Assembly (NCBI GenBank): GCA_025267735.1
Contig: CM046294.1
Location: forward strand, 1,150,001-1,214,000
DNA from: Mactra quadrangularis
Lineage: Eukaryota > Mollusca > Bivalvia > Venerida > Mactridae
Reading direction: 5' to 3'
DNA: 64,000 nucleotides
Under the pieces are notes generated by a model. That model searched no databases and had not been told where the DNA came from. It saw nothing but the letters and a program-made list of their open reading frames with translations. Shown piece after piece: positions 12,276-25,054 of this stretch. The first letter of the stretch is position 1. The number at the start of each line of letters is the position of its first letter. The position numbers and the translations under genes are program-made.

Positions 12276-12767
12276 CACATGACCCAAGGAGAGTGTCCTA
12301 CATGGGTCACATGTCTCAACTGATCAATTATGAGTCATGACAATCTTGAGACACTGTAGTGGAAATACAAAATGTATAAGAAAATTTGAAAGTTTTCTTC
12401 TGTGTTAATGGAATTTAACCCTAAAATTAACAGTCACATTGTCTTTGTTTTCCCAAAGGATGTTAAAATTTGTTTATCCAGTTAAGAATTAACAATTGAA
12501 GAAAAAAAGTCATTATTGATTAACAGTTCCTACAGGGAACAAACTTCTGAATATGTTGGGTTTTTGTTTAAGTTTATATATTTAAGTGAGAGACTATTTC
12601 AACAATTTTAGTTTGTTTTCTTGCATGTCTTCTTCTTCCTTTGTAAGGTCAGGAGTCGTTGCCGACTGTACATTTGACCAGTGGAACAAGAGAGGAGACA
12701 ACCATTTCATCCAGATTAAAACATCAATATTTACAGGTTTTAAAACTATGTACATTGGTCAGTTCAA

Positions 12768-13095
12768 TTAAGCATGGAAGACGAAGGAACCACCCCTGAT
12801 CAAGTCATCCAGGGCAGCTGAGAAACCTTCGTCTGCATCGATGTCAGTGATGCTGGTAGGGAGTTGGTTTCATTCTCGTATAGTTCTTGGATAGAAGGAC
12901 TGGTGGTGGACTGTTGCTTTGGTGCTGAGTTGTTTGATGCGCCCATGTCCTCGTGTTCGAGAATCACTAGCTTGAATTAGTTCTCCCGGATTAATGTTTA
13001 CCTTATGACTTCTTCTTGTATATTGTCACATCATTGTATAATTCATGACAGATGTTGTTGACATTCACGAAATTTGTTCCAAAGTTGAATTCTAT
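12768..13095 (-). pseudogene. LINE reverse-transcriptase C-terminal fragment, broken
   Basis: On the minus strand the frame reads SDSRTRGHGRIKQLSTKATV, then HHQSFYPRTIRE, an in-frame stop, then NQLPTSITDID and about 20 more residues. The order RTRGH, then a SF-PRTI motif, then a W-NxLP motif is the familiar tail of non-LTR reverse transcriptases (CR1/Jockey/RTE-like ORF2). Here the Trp codon of W-N-x-L-P has become TGA. Upstream codons (CHELYNDVTIY-like) continue in a different frame, showing a second lesion near 13025. Only the 3' end is present, the usual 5' truncation of LINEs. It is non-functional and lies in an intron, in the gene's sense orientation. Confidence 0.7.
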
Positions 13096-13181
13096 TAGAT
13101 TAAGTGAAAAATAACATTAATGAACAATTTTAACATTTATTTCACTTTTAGGTAAGATGGTATTGGCTCTTTAAAGGAGAA

Positions 13182-13444
13182 ACAAGTATATCTGTGAGCT
13201 AATGCTCACTAGTGATACCCCCGCAAAAATCTAAAAATATGCGACAAACAGGAAGTAGATGAGCAAGGAGCATGAAATTGCTTTACACCACATGAGACTA
13301 TGGGATGAAGCAATATGCAAAGTATTAGGCTGCTGCATGTTATAGTTGCTGAGAAAACTGCGACGGAAATTTTGTAACGGACGGACGCACGCATGGACAA
13401 GGGTAAAACAGTATACCCCCCTCTTCTTCGAAGTGGGGGTATAA
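13182..13444 (-). repeat. 265-bp interspersed element, copy 2
   Basis: Same ends and body as the 2.7-kb copy, in the same orientation. The (ACGG)n stretch is short and partly changed to ACGC. It follows directly on the region of the broken LINE fragment. Confidence 0.85.
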
Positions 13445-15484
13445 ATAGCGACAAAAATGCTAAGAATAAAAATGTTGGTTATTTGGATACCTCAGATAAT
13501 TCTACTCAACACTGATAACTATTTCCAAGGAAAATTTTCATCCATAAAATTCAACCAATGTTTTCTATCATTCTTTTGGAATCAACTAGATTTTAATGAC
13601 AAGTAAAATTAACTTAGCACATTAATATTTCAGGCATTTTTGTAAAGGAATGAGTCTGAATTTGGTCACAAAAATGGCGTAAAAAACCTAAGAGTGCAAA
13701 GATATTGTGTTTATAAGCACATCAACACAAAAAGAAATGCCCCGAAAGCAATGACAAAATGAAATCAAGTTATAAAGGTTTTTAAGACCATCTGTTCTGT
13801 CAACACCATTATTTTAAAGCATACATTACACCATACCCATGGAATCTCAGCCCCACCCACCCCAGCCCAAATGTCCAAATCTAGGTCATATTCTTGTTCC
13901 AACTATATCCAAATTTTATATCTCTTTACAAGTATATAACAAAAAAAATTAAAATAAATCACCAAATTCTATAAATCCAGTGCAAATTTGGCAAAGTTCA
14001 CAATTTTCCTACCTTTATCTAAAATAAATATCACAATTTTACAATTTTTATCAAAAATCACACAGTTATCCTATAAATCCACAATTAATCATAAATGGGT
14101 CTTGTTTCAAACCTTTATAAGGTTCATAAAACACTCTATCATCACTGGAGATCAAGGCAACTATAGGTATTTCATACTATTATAATACAAATGTATATTC
14201 AAACTGGTTGCAAGGACCAATTTTAACCAAAGATATGTAGTGTGTATGTTTTTATAAAATTGACACACAAAAACAAGATTTTGTCCGCAAAAAATGATTT
14301 AATTACATAATTTAACAATAGGTATTCTTTACCACTGACAATTTGTATAATTATTCTTTATGTAAATGTGTGAAAAAGCCTTTAGTTATATAAGTACAAC
14401 AATGGTCATTGAATCAGCCCAAGGGTTTAATACATTTTACCGTACTTACTCTAAAATTTGGGTTTGCACATTGTCAAGTGATGGTTTATCCCTGACAACC
14501 CACACTACTTATTTATGTTAATGATATTAAAGTCATATTTTATTTATTACTGAAGCACACTATGTATCAATGATAATTTTTCTCATGTCAGTGAGGACAA
14601 TAATGTATACTCTTCAAATGGGTAGGCCCAATTAGTTGGATTACTCAGATTTTTTAGGGAAAAGAACTATCTAAATTTCATCATTTCTGTTAATATATTT
14701 ATAAACAAGAAAGATAGTAGATGAAATATTTTGTTATCCTTATATAGGAATTCAGTGATAAAATCAGAGGAATCCAACTGTAAGGACCTACTGACCAATT
14801 GAATTGCTTCTGATTTTATCAGGGAAAGATAACTGACTAAAGTCCCTAATTGACACAAACTTTATCATAGCTTAGATTTATTTGACTTAACAAAAAGGAT
14901 TAAAATGTAATTAACAACTTAAATTATCATGATTATGACTTATGATTATATCACAAAACAGTCTGGGTCACTTAAATTTACAGGCTACTTAACAGAGCCA
15001 CAGTACTGACTGTGAAATTATGCTTTATTTGACAGTTGAACAATAAAGTGTGACAATGCAAGTACATTGTCCATGATGACATTGTCATGACCCACTTTAG
15101 AATAAATACGGTAATCGGTATAAAAACATTAATAATTCTCAAAATAAACATACAACATGGGACTACATTCATCAAATACCAACAATTTATTCTTTAAAAT
15201 CCACTATTTATTGAAAATACAAACTATATACATGTATTTTGTCAATTCCATTGACCATAAACTGACTGCTTTTTATAACCAATGCTATTTTACTTTTAGA
15301 ACTTGAGGTTATTTATGATGTAGAAAATATTAAAAATCTGTTTAAATCAACAATTTAGTATCACACAATTTTTGAATAAATGATAAATCTAAAGACCCAC
15401 TTCGCATTTAGCAAAATCAGCACATTGTGTTCCTTACAGTTTAAATTATTTCAAACGTAAACCACAGCCAGCAACAAAATTTAT
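13445..15484. other. Intron-like sequence
   Basis: Only a small hairpin (14756) stands out. The frames at 13988, 14667 and 14978 lack splice or start context. Confidence 0.35.
14756..14821. repeat. Small hairpin
   Basis: TGATAAAATCAGA and its exact complement form a 13-bp stem with a 40-base loop. No gene or terminator context applies. Confidence 0.5.
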
Positions 15485-15495
15485 TTATACAGAAG

Positions 15496-15716
15496 GTTTT
15501 TTTGTTTTGTTTTCTTCTTAACGTTGTATTCAACACATTCAACATCCAGCTCTTCCTACCATAGATTTCCTGGACACTTTTCTATCATCAGCACTAAATT
15601 ACCCTACCACGAGGCCGACAACTCATGTATAGGGTATGACCTACCATGACTTGGCTTAAATCGGCAGTCTCCAGATTTAAAGTCAGACATGCTAACCACT
15701 ACTCCAAGGCTGCGGC
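15496..15716 (-). repeat. SINE family D, single copy
   Basis: On the minus strand a tRNA-like head (GGAGTAGTGGTTAGC, then GCCGATTTAAGCC as B box) precedes a short body and a CAAAACAAAAAAA tail. A perfect 11-bp duplication TTATACAGAAG flanks it (15485-15495, 15717-15727). Confidence 0.75.
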
Positions 15717-16050
15717 TTATACAGAAGTTAAATATGATAAATATGGTAATATGTTATAATAAGAAATAAAATAATTTTTTGCTTACTTAAAATTCAAATT
15801 TTCTTATGTTTAAGAATAAAATAAATGTTTCATTTCAAAATAATATAAAACGTGAATATTTGTAGCAAATTAATGGGAAAAGTACATAAATTTGTACACT
15901 GTTTTTTTTTATATAAAGAAAATTATTCAAATTTGAATAAACCCAACTCCTGAGTAGTTCCATAGATAAATCATAACTTTGTCCTTAAATAATAACAAGG
16001 AGTTTGACAATTTGAGGATAAAAACTTTAGAAATACAGATCACAACCAAG

Positions 16051-16543
16051 TATTATTAGTTACACAGTCAGTTACTGACCGGATACGGTGTGATACCGGG
16101 TCAGTAAATTAATATTGGGTGAGAGCGTAGCTCGAGCCCAATATTTATTCACTGACCCGGTATCACACCGTATCCGGTCAGTAACTGACTGTGTAACGAA
16201 TTTATCTTACCGAGTACCCCCATCTGAATTTTAGCATCAAAGAACACGGACAAGAGAATCGTCGCTTGGCCGCCATCTTGTTTATTGACCGAAAGGAACC
16301 GAAACGCGACTGTTATTGACGAAAAGGACACACAATATTGACACAGTGAACTCCCCTTATCGATGTAGTTAGTTCGAATTAATTTTGGAGTAGAAAAATA
16401 AGGTTTCGTCAGCGCTATCATTTATAAATTTTGTTACTGACTGGATATTAGAATCTACTGACCTAATATGGGATAATACATGGTCAGCACGTGACCGCTC
16501 TCGGCCAATGAAAAACGAGTATTCTGTACGAGGTAAGATAAGT
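16051..16543 (+). repeat. Composite repeat with a 138-bp palindrome, copy 1
   Basis: Positions 16059-16196 form an almost perfect palindrome (GTTACACAGTCAGTTACTG and its complement) around a small loop. A unique part follows, ending near GGTAAGATAA, which pairs with TTATCTTACC at about 16202. The same unit occurs inverted at 47.7-48.0 kb, there lacking about 160 bp. The extra part holds GGCCGCCATCTTG, the complement of a YY1-type CAAGATGGCGGCC motif. Open frames inside (16149-16677, minus) are not genes. Confidence 0.75.
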
Positions 16544-16649
16544 AAAAATCTTTGAAAGTGGAAAAAAGGGGAAGAAACAACAAATGAATACATGTATAAT
16601 ATAGCAAGTAAAAAAACAACATCTGATGTCTGATGATAAAGAAATATCA

Positions 16650-16924
16650 ACAAGTAAATCTGTGAGCTAATGCTCACTAGTGATACCCCCGCAAAAATCT
16701 AAAAATATGCGACAAACAGGAAGTAGATGAGCAAGGAGCATGAAATCGCTTTACACCACATGGGACTATGGGATGAAGTAATATGCAAAGTATTAGGCTG
16801 CTGCATGTTATAGTTGCTGAGAAAACTGCGACGGAAATTTTGTAACGGACGGACGGACGGATGGACGGACGCACGGACAAGGGTAAAACAGTATACCCCC
16901 CTCTTCTTCGAAGCGGGGGTATAA
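16650..16924 (-). repeat. 265-bp interspersed element, copy 3
   Basis: This copy has a longer (ACGG)n stretch than copies 1 and 2. It lies about 100 bp beyond the palindromic repeat that ends near 16543. Confidence 0.85.
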
Positions 16925-18241
16925 TAATAGCATCAATTTAAACATTCATTTATTTTGCCTAAAAAATGATGCCAAAATTATGTCTGTTCACAATGGATAT
17001 GTATATAGAAAAATCACAGGAATGTGCCTTAAATTTCATAATAATTGATAGCAATATTATTTCAACCTATAAAACTAATAGCATGCAACCATTCATTATT
17101 TTCTTTTAATTTTCGCTAAATGTTTCCCAACGTTTTCACATGGATAGAAAGGCAGGGGTTGTATGAAAAAAAAAACCAAGATACTATTTTTATACACATG
17201 TGTACGTAATTTCTTTTATCAATTCTAAGTAAATAGTAGTTACAACAAAATATTTACAAATTTGTAAAGATATGCATAACAGATAAACAAATTGTTACAA
17301 TGTTTCCCTGTGAGCCAAAATAAATATTTAAATACAAATAACAAATTTCTCACTTCACTCCATGAAACATAAAAATATTTCCCCCAGAACTCAATAAATC
17401 AAAATGAATGTTGTAAAATGTACAGAAGTTTTAAGTTTTAAATTTGTTAAATAATCATCAATCAATAACTTAAATCCCATAAATTAGGAACAACATTAAA
17501 TGTTAAATAACCTACGAGAAAAAAACAACATTACATCAATAGACAATTCAGTTAGACGACAGATGAATAAAAAAACAATCGTAAGTATCCCACAAATCAA
17601 TGCACTATATTCCAGAGAATTTCACTATCAAACTTTGCCTGAATATGCACGATACGTTTCACATACATACGGCCTTCAGTAACGAAATCCTTCATACATC
17701 AATAAATAAATACATAAACACAATACAGTATATTGATTTACTGTTAAGACCCATAACCCTCCACCGGGCAATATTTGTCCCGACATGTATATGGAGATCT
17801 TATCATAAATTAAATAGGCTGCATTATTAACAAATGTCAATAAATAAGCCCTCGGGGCAATTTGTTTCAAAAGATCACACATTGTTAAATGTTAAGATAA
17901 TACATATATGTATAAGGTCTAATTATGATTTATCAAATAAAACGTGAAAATGTTGACGTTAAACAGTCATCTATAATCATATTTATTTGTACATGCATTT
18001 AGTATTCTTACTAATCATTGATGTGATTTTCATATTTATTCAGGGTCTGATCTGGAGGGGGTCAAGCCAACAAATGTAATAGGGAGAAGTCAGAGGGGGC
18101 CAAAGACTGGATACTATGTCAAAGGCCTGCCCAAGACCCCAAATATGTAGATTTCAATATATTTTTATACAAGTAATGTGAACAATCCAGATAGGTATGA
18201 AAAAAGACAAGTCAAGGTAAAGACTCAGGATACCAATAAAA
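16925..18241. other. Intron-like sequence, no feature seen
   Basis: AT-rich. The overlapping frames at 17500-17882 on both strands have no supporting context. Confidence 0.35.
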
Positions 18242-18500
18242 ACAAGTAAATCTGTGAGCTAATGCTCACTAGTGATACCCCCGCAAAAATTAAAAAATAT
18301 GCGACAAACAGGAAGTAGATGAGCAAGGAGCATGAAATCGCTTTACACCACATGGGACTATGGGATGAAGCAATATGCAAAGTATTAGGCTGCTGCATGT
18401 TATAGTTGCTGAGAAAACTGCGACGGAAATTTTGTAACGGACGGACGCACGGACAAGGGTAAAACAGTATACCCCCCTCTTCTTTGAAGCGGGGGTATAA
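18242..18500 (-). repeat. 265-bp interspersed element, copy 4
   Basis: Full-length copy with the shortest (ACGG)n stretch. It has the same ends and orientation as the others. Confidence 0.85.
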
Positions 18501-19249
18501 AAATGCCAAAGTTTCATGTCCATAAAATACCATGATTCTACATTGTAACAGTTAGTCCTTGCGAGTTCCTCACAGAAATATTATACATTATCTCATACAA
18601 CGTCGGACTATGTCCTCTGAGAACCACATATGACCATGAACTCTTGTTATAATTTCCATTTGATTAAAATGTATTGCTTGGCTTAGTTATTGTTTCTTCC
18701 TATAATGTAACAAGACCAAAAACACCAAAACAAAACCACCAACAATTCATTCCCATTAATCCTCTCATAACAAATTTAAAAATAATTGCTGTCATTTCCT
18801 TTTAACTCTTTACTTCTTCTGACCAATCAGAAATGACGTACAAAGAGCCAACATGCCACTGAATTATCATAGAAAACAAATGAATGATTAATGTTGCTAT
18901 ATTGTTATGTTAAAAAAGTAAGTTCACACATATCTTGTCCTATCATTATATGATAAATCAATGTACAATCTCTGTAGTTCTCTTTATATATATATAGATG
19001 AAATATTTCTCTCCGTGCTCTAAATCAACAAAAATCTCTAGTCTTTATATTACCATGATACTAGATACTGTCTCTTAAGTATAAGACAAACATCTGATTC
19101 AAGGTCAAACACACAAGACTGATTTTTTTTGCATTTGATATAATGTCATGCTGCCAAGTTTGGGTATTATTTGAATGTCAAACAGACTCATTGACCCTTA
19201 TGTTAAGAGCCTATGTCTTGACATCAATACAGTGACATTTGCTTCAAAG
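18501..19249. other. Intron-like sequence, no feature seen
   Basis: AT-rich, short TATATA run near 18985 only. Confidence 0.35.
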
Positions 19250-19760
19250 TCAAAGTTGTCTCAAGGTCACATCAAACATTTTGTCATCAAACATTTTGTC
19301 TCAATGCCATATTTGACTGATGGACACACTTGACTCAAGGACACATTTGATTCAAGGACACATTTGATTCAAGGACACACTTGACTCAAGGACACATTTG
19401 CTTCAAGGACACATTTATCCCAAGGTCACATTTGACAGATTAAAGGTCAAAATCCTACACTTGCCATTTCATACAAAGTCACTTCATTCCATGTTAGACC
19501 CAAGGTCACATTTAACTCAAGGTCACATTTGACCGAAGGTCACCTTTGACTGACAGACACATTTAACTTAATTAAGGTCACATTTAACTCAAGGTCACAT
19601 TTGACTGAAGGTCACATTTAACATTTGATTCAAGCTAACAATCCCACAGTTGCAGATTCATACAAGGTCACTTCATTCCATGTTAGACCCAAGGTCACAT
19701 TTAACTCAAGGTCACATTTGACTCAAGGTCACACTTGACATTCAGTTTAAGGTCACAAGG
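19250..19760. repeat. Irregular repeat built on AAGGTCACATTTGACTC
   Basis: Units of about 19 bp, some altered to AAGGACACATTTG, form an array with a longer duplicate (TTCATTCCATGTTAGACCC occurs at about 19485 and 19673). AAGGTCA occurs 15 times by hand count and TCAAGGTCA five times. Confidence 0.75.
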
Positions 19761-20981
19761 TCATGATGTTTAAATATAGTAACATAATAAATGAGATCTG
19801 ACTTTCTCAGACAAAGTTTCTCTCAGAAGGTATTGGCAGACATTCAAAGACTTGTTGAACGCAGACAGATTTAGTATTACCAGAATGGATTTAAAGGACA
19901 AAGTTCAGATGTATAATTTTCACATACAAGTTTGATGAATGTTCCAAAAGGGAAGATACATAGACTAGTGTCTTGAATAGACATTTTTATACTTTTCCTG
20001 AATATTTATGTTTTTAGATGAATAATTGTGCATGATTTTGTTCTTTCTTGGAATTCATATCAATGAGGCAGGGCAAGACTTGGTAGCATTTTTTTTTCAC
20101 TTACATGCATTTAGACTTGTTTTGCACCGACCTAACTATACAGGACGAAACTATGTAACTATAGGACAGAGTATCGTATGAGAACGCTGTTCTTTTAAAA
20201 TCAATCAAACACAGCCAGATTGAAAATTACCAATTTACTTTTTTAATCAAATCAACTTCCAAATTGAATCAAGCACAGCTAATTCAAAAATATACAAGTA
20301 TACAATTAAGACATCAATTCATGTGACACACTTGTCAATAAGAAATATCAGAACAAATAATCGTAAATGGGTCAAATCTTAAAATCAAATCAAACAACCA
20401 ATGTCGTGACATTTAAGTAAAAAACTGGGTCAAATTTCTTCCTTTATTTGGTTTAAAAGCCAATGATCTACAGTAATCATGCCATCATATTTCTCCTGAA
20501 ATGTGATAAAATTGATTTGCCATACTAATAAGCATATGATACATTATGCATCCAGTATGCATAGGGCGACAAAAAATCATTTCGTAAAGTACACGTATAC
20601 AAAGAGGACTGAAAATGGCAACGCACAAAAGTTGTAGTGAACTATAATATACAAGGTTTTCAGACTTTCACTGTTGTTTAATTAAATATAGCTTAGAACT
20701 TAAAATTCTGGAACTTAAGTCTGTATTTGTAATTAAACCTAATAATTAGAAAACTTACTCAAACACGACACAGGGAATTAATTATTTAAAAGTAGACTTG
20801 AAACAAGCTAGGTTGATAAGGAGATCTATGAAGTCAAATATATCTCTGTAAATAAATGAGAGACTGTTTTACCAAGCAGAAAATCAAGAGACTATATATA
20901 ATGGTTACTGAATCATTAATTCCTAATTGTTGAAGTATGCCTGACAACATGCAATGATTTCAATAGTAAACAAGAATCTAG
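19761..20981. other. Intron-like sequence, no feature seen
   Basis: Nothing recognised between the AAGGTCA array and the SINE-B copy. Confidence 0.35.
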
Positions 20982-20989
20982 AAACTGTA

Positions 20990-21279
20990 TTTATTTATTC
21001 ATTTTACTGGGTTTAACGCCATGTTGACACAATTTAGGTCATTTTACGGCGTCCAGCGCACCTAACCTTGTCTATAACCAGTACTCACCTACCCTTCCAC
21101 AAGGCCGGAAACTTCTCCATATTATCTAATCAATGGAGGAAAATTGGCATTATTGTCAAATTTTCATGGAAGGGTATATTTATAACCTCCCTGGGTGGGA
21201 TTCAACCTGTACCCCCTTTGGCACACAAGATTCCAAATCCCGGCGCACACCCAACTGAGCTACTGATTCGGGTTCCTGT
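20990..21279 (-). repeat. SINE family B
   Basis: Complete body (CACAATTTAGGTCATTTTAC to ATTTTCATGGAAGGG) and head, with AAACTGTA on both sides (20982-20989, 21280-21287). It has a small internal TATATT duplication at about 21175. Confidence 0.8.
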
Positions 21280-21287
21280 AAACTGTA

Positions 21288-22590
21288 AAACCAGCTGTAG
21301 CCAGTTTTTAGCCCAGCTATGATATAGTGAGGGCAACACTGATGGGAAAGTTGCAGAAAACCAGCATAGGAACAAGATCTTCCAATGAATATGACATAAT
21401 CAGAAAGGAAAATCTATAATGGCTACAAAACCAGTAGGGAGCCAGTTATGTAGAGAAAACACTGGAACCAGTTACATATGGATCCAGTAATGTACCTAAT
21501 CTGCAAGGTTGAGAAATGAAGAGGGCAATCAACAGCACAGAAAATATGGAAGTAAGAATCACAGCACTGCAGAAAAAGAAACTCTTCTCAACAGAATGTC
21601 TCCTAGACAATTAAGTGTATCTGGGGCCTGCACATAAAGCATTGATATGGAGCAGTCTGGTCCTAGTGAACGACTTAACAACAAACATCCTCATGGTAAC
21701 CTTTCATGTAAAAAACAAGTCATGTAAGGAAGTACTCATTTAACTTTGTCCACCAGGAAACAACATGTATATCTAAGATAAAATGAACATTATACAACAG
21801 CAATAATACAACTACAAGCCTCATATATCTAATTATCACAATTCTATTGCACCACTATCTCATTATTGCCGATTTTATTTCAAGGAAAAAGACTTATCTA
21901 ACATGCAATCTTTTCTTTAGTTATTGGTCCTTTTGCTTAATTATTTCTATTTTCTCTTCTTACAAGTTCTTTAGATTAATTATTTTGCATGCAATCTTTT
22001 CTCTTTCTATACCAGTCTGTTGGAGTAATTACTCTGTATTCAATCTTGGCTTAACATATTTTTTACTTTTGTGTCATTATTCAACATGCAGTATGTGGAC
22101 TTAGGGCAACACGGTTATAACTCAAGTTAAAAATAAGAATGAGTTACGACTGTTTTGCATTAAGCCAGCGAATGCACTTAACTTCTAAGAATGAAGGTAA
22201 ATACATAATTGTAACAAAAAGTTACTGTCACTAGCTTCATAGAAGCAAGTTCAGCAAGATGTACTGTGCGTAAAGTTTGACCCTGACCTGATCTTTATGC
22301 AAGTATTCATTACATTGAATATGAATGTTGTATTAATGCTCAATTACACCGTGACCGTGAGGATTATGAGTTAAAACTGAACACACAAACATACTTCTAT
22401 AATTTTACGATCGCTGCAGAAGTGTAGAATAGGCATAGTACTGACTTTCGTCAGGATATGTGTAGATAATTATTAGATGCAAATGTGAAAGGTCAGGTCG
22501 GGGTCAATATTTACGCACTATACTGCAATACCATGAACACAAAACAGAAGGAAAATGGAAGAGCTTGTATTCTCTCTCCTTCCACTGGTG
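21288..22590. other. Intron-like sequence, no feature seen
   Basis: The hydrophobic frame at 21847-22104 is AT-driven and has no start or splice support. Confidence 0.35.
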
Positions 22591-22725
22591 GGCCACCCGG
22601 CTAGCTCAGTTGGTAGCATGCAAGTCTACTGATCAAGGGGTCATGGATTTGATTCCCGGGCAGGGCATTCTTTCGTGGAGCTTGGTCATGAAATTATTTC
22701 TACTGCCATTCTCCCTCCTACCAAA
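22591..22725 (+). repeat. SINE family A, 3'-truncated
   Basis: The head (GGCTAGCTCAGTTGGTAGC and a GATTTGATTCCC B box) and the first part of the body are present. It stops after the CCTACCAA segment. Confidence 0.75.
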
Positions 22726-23184
22726 ACTTGTATTTAAGTTGACTCAAGTTTTAAAACACTGTACGTAACAATTCTCGCCTTACTCCCTTCTTAGAAAAAT
22801 TTCCAAATCCATCCATCCCTAAAATTTATATATCAGTTATTCATACATTCTACTAAGGAAATAAAATATCAACAAATTTTCAAAACTTTTTAGACTACTT
22901 GACATGTGAACAAAATGCGTCTTTTTTATTGACAAGTTGGCGTCATGGAAACATAGAACACTTTTATAGCATTCAATACATAATAATAGTGTCAAAATAT
23001 TTTGTTTTAAAATTCTCTCTAAGATCTATTGATTATTCAAATTCAGTTATAATACAGTAAAACATATGTATGATGACCACTTTTAGATCTGAAGCATGAA
23101 GTCCAGTAGAAAGAAGTCCAAAGTTTAAACATTATATTGGAGTAGATTAGAGGCTAGGTGGTTAAACAATGAGATGGTTATGAT

Positions 23185-23940
23185 AGGTTAGCCAGACTTT
23201 GAGCTTGTAAACATTGGATAGCCAGACTAGACTTTGAGCTTAAGTAACCATTGGAAAGCCAGACTGGACTTTGAGCTTGTAAACATTGGATAGCCAGACT
23301 AGACTTTGAGCTTAAGTAACCATTGGATAGCCAGACTGGACTTTGAGCTTAAGTAAACATTGGATAGCCAGACTGGACTTCGAGCTTAAGTAAACATTGG
23401 ATAGCCAGACTAGACTTTGAGCTTAAGTAACCATTGGAAAGCCAGACTGGACTTTGAGCTTGCAAACATTGGATAGCCAGACTAGACTTTGAGCTTAAGT
23501 AACCATTGGATAGCCAGACTGGACTTTGAGCTTAAGTAAACAGTGGATAGCCAGACTGGACTTCGAGCTTAAGTAAACATTGGATAGCCAGACTGGACTT
23601 TGAGCTTAAGTAACCATTGGATAGTCAGACTGGACTTTGAGCTTAAGTAACCATTGGATAGCCAGACTGGACTTTGAGCTTAAGTAACCATTGGATAGCC
23701 AGACTTGACTTTGAGCTTATGTATCCATTGGATAGCCAGACTTGACTTTGAGCTTAAGTAACCTTTGGATAGCCAGACTTGACTTTGAGCTTAAGTAACC
23801 ATTGGATAGCCAGACTTGACTTTGAGCTTAAGTAACCATTGGATAGCCAGACTGGACTTTGAGCTTAAGTAACCATTGGATAGCCAGACTGGACTTTGAG
23901 CAGGTAAACATTGGATAGTCTGATTGGACTTTGAGCTTGA
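23185..23940. repeat. 37-bp minisatellite, about 20 copies
   Basis: The unit begins TAGCCAGACTGGACTTTGAG and continues CTTAAGTAACCATTGGA. Variants at GGACT/AGACT/TGACT and CTTAAG/CTTGTA recur in blocks, suggesting multi-unit duplication. Confidence 0.85.
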
Positions 23941-24473
23941 AATCATTTGATATCCATGCAGATTCAATGTTGAGGTTGTTATTATAAATATTCAGATACA
24001 GATTGGTTCAAATCACAACCAAAACTCTCCTAGTTGTTTTCTTGAGCAAAAATCTTTATCTGCTCAGTTTTGTGGGGAGTAGAAAATAGGGCAACTGTAT
24101 AATTCATAACATAACAAAACATTTCTGGATTCTCAAACTAAACAGATATTGCACTTTAAAGAAATGAGACATGAAATGCATGTAATTATCTATCAAGAGA
24201 TATTTTGATCTATTTATAGTATTGCCAAGACAACCTTGGAACAATTGATAAAAGAGTGTTTCCATTAAACTTTATTGACAGGCTTCAACTGTAGTTAATT
24301 CAAGAATTCTGAAACTTTCTTGTGGTTGTTTTTGCTATTGAAGCTGTACATCTTATAGAATGGTAAAGTAGATGTTGTAATATTGTTGTTGTTGTTGTGA
24401 TAAGACGGGATGTATTTAAAAGGAGCACCACCCCTATGTAACACAATGAATTCTCCTTAAAAATATTAAAAAT

Positions 24474-24567
24474 AATGATGATGATAATGATGATGATAAT
24501 GATGATGATGATAATGATGATGATGATGATAATGATGCTGATGCTGATGCTGCTGATGATGATGATA

Positions 24568-24604
<37 letters not shown>

Positions 24605-24612
24605 CAATGATG
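24474..24612. repeat. (GAT)n microsatellite with GATAAT and GCT variants
   Basis: About 46 triplets of ATG/GAT with TAATGATGATG super-units and a short GCTGATGCT section. Confidence 0.85.
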
Positions 24613-24661
24613 ACTAGAAATAAAACAAAACTTTAAAAATAATCATATTGTAGCACATGCA

Positions 24662-25054
24662 CAGACTACGAATTTAACAAAAAATTGGACATGCAATTTT
24701 TTGCGAGTTGATTATATTTCAAACCGCAAAATGAAAAAAAAAACTCGCATTTTTTCTCCAAAATTTAATAGCATAGATAGTAACTATTCATATATGCAAT
24801 ATAAAAACAACAAAGCACTATATTAAACTATATATAGAACAAGGGCGTTATTGTAGGATAGACAAAGTATATCGAACATGTTTTACAGTGAATCTTTAAT
24901 TAATAGTTACTCCGTTTCAATGCTAATTTGAGCCTCATTAGCCTCATTTTGCAGCGATTTCAACTCGTGAAAAATTGCAAGTTAAAATTAAAGTTACTCA
25001 CAATTTCAAAACCACTTGCATTTTGCGAGTATGTGAGCTTAAATTCGAGCCTTG
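24662..25054. mobile_element. hAT MITE, CAGGGCTCGAATTTAA family, copy 1
   Basis: Terminal inverted repeats are degenerate (CAGACTACGAATTTAAC and GCTTAAATTCGAGCCTTG). The interior is shared with the copies at 43.9 and 52.8 kb, rich in short GCAAAATGCGAG-type repeats. No clear 8-bp duplication remains (ACATGCA against CATACA at best), so it is probably an older copy. Confidence 0.65.

Noticed and set aside
16149..16677. 90- and 102-codon minus frames
   Set aside because: Lie in the palindromic composite repeat.
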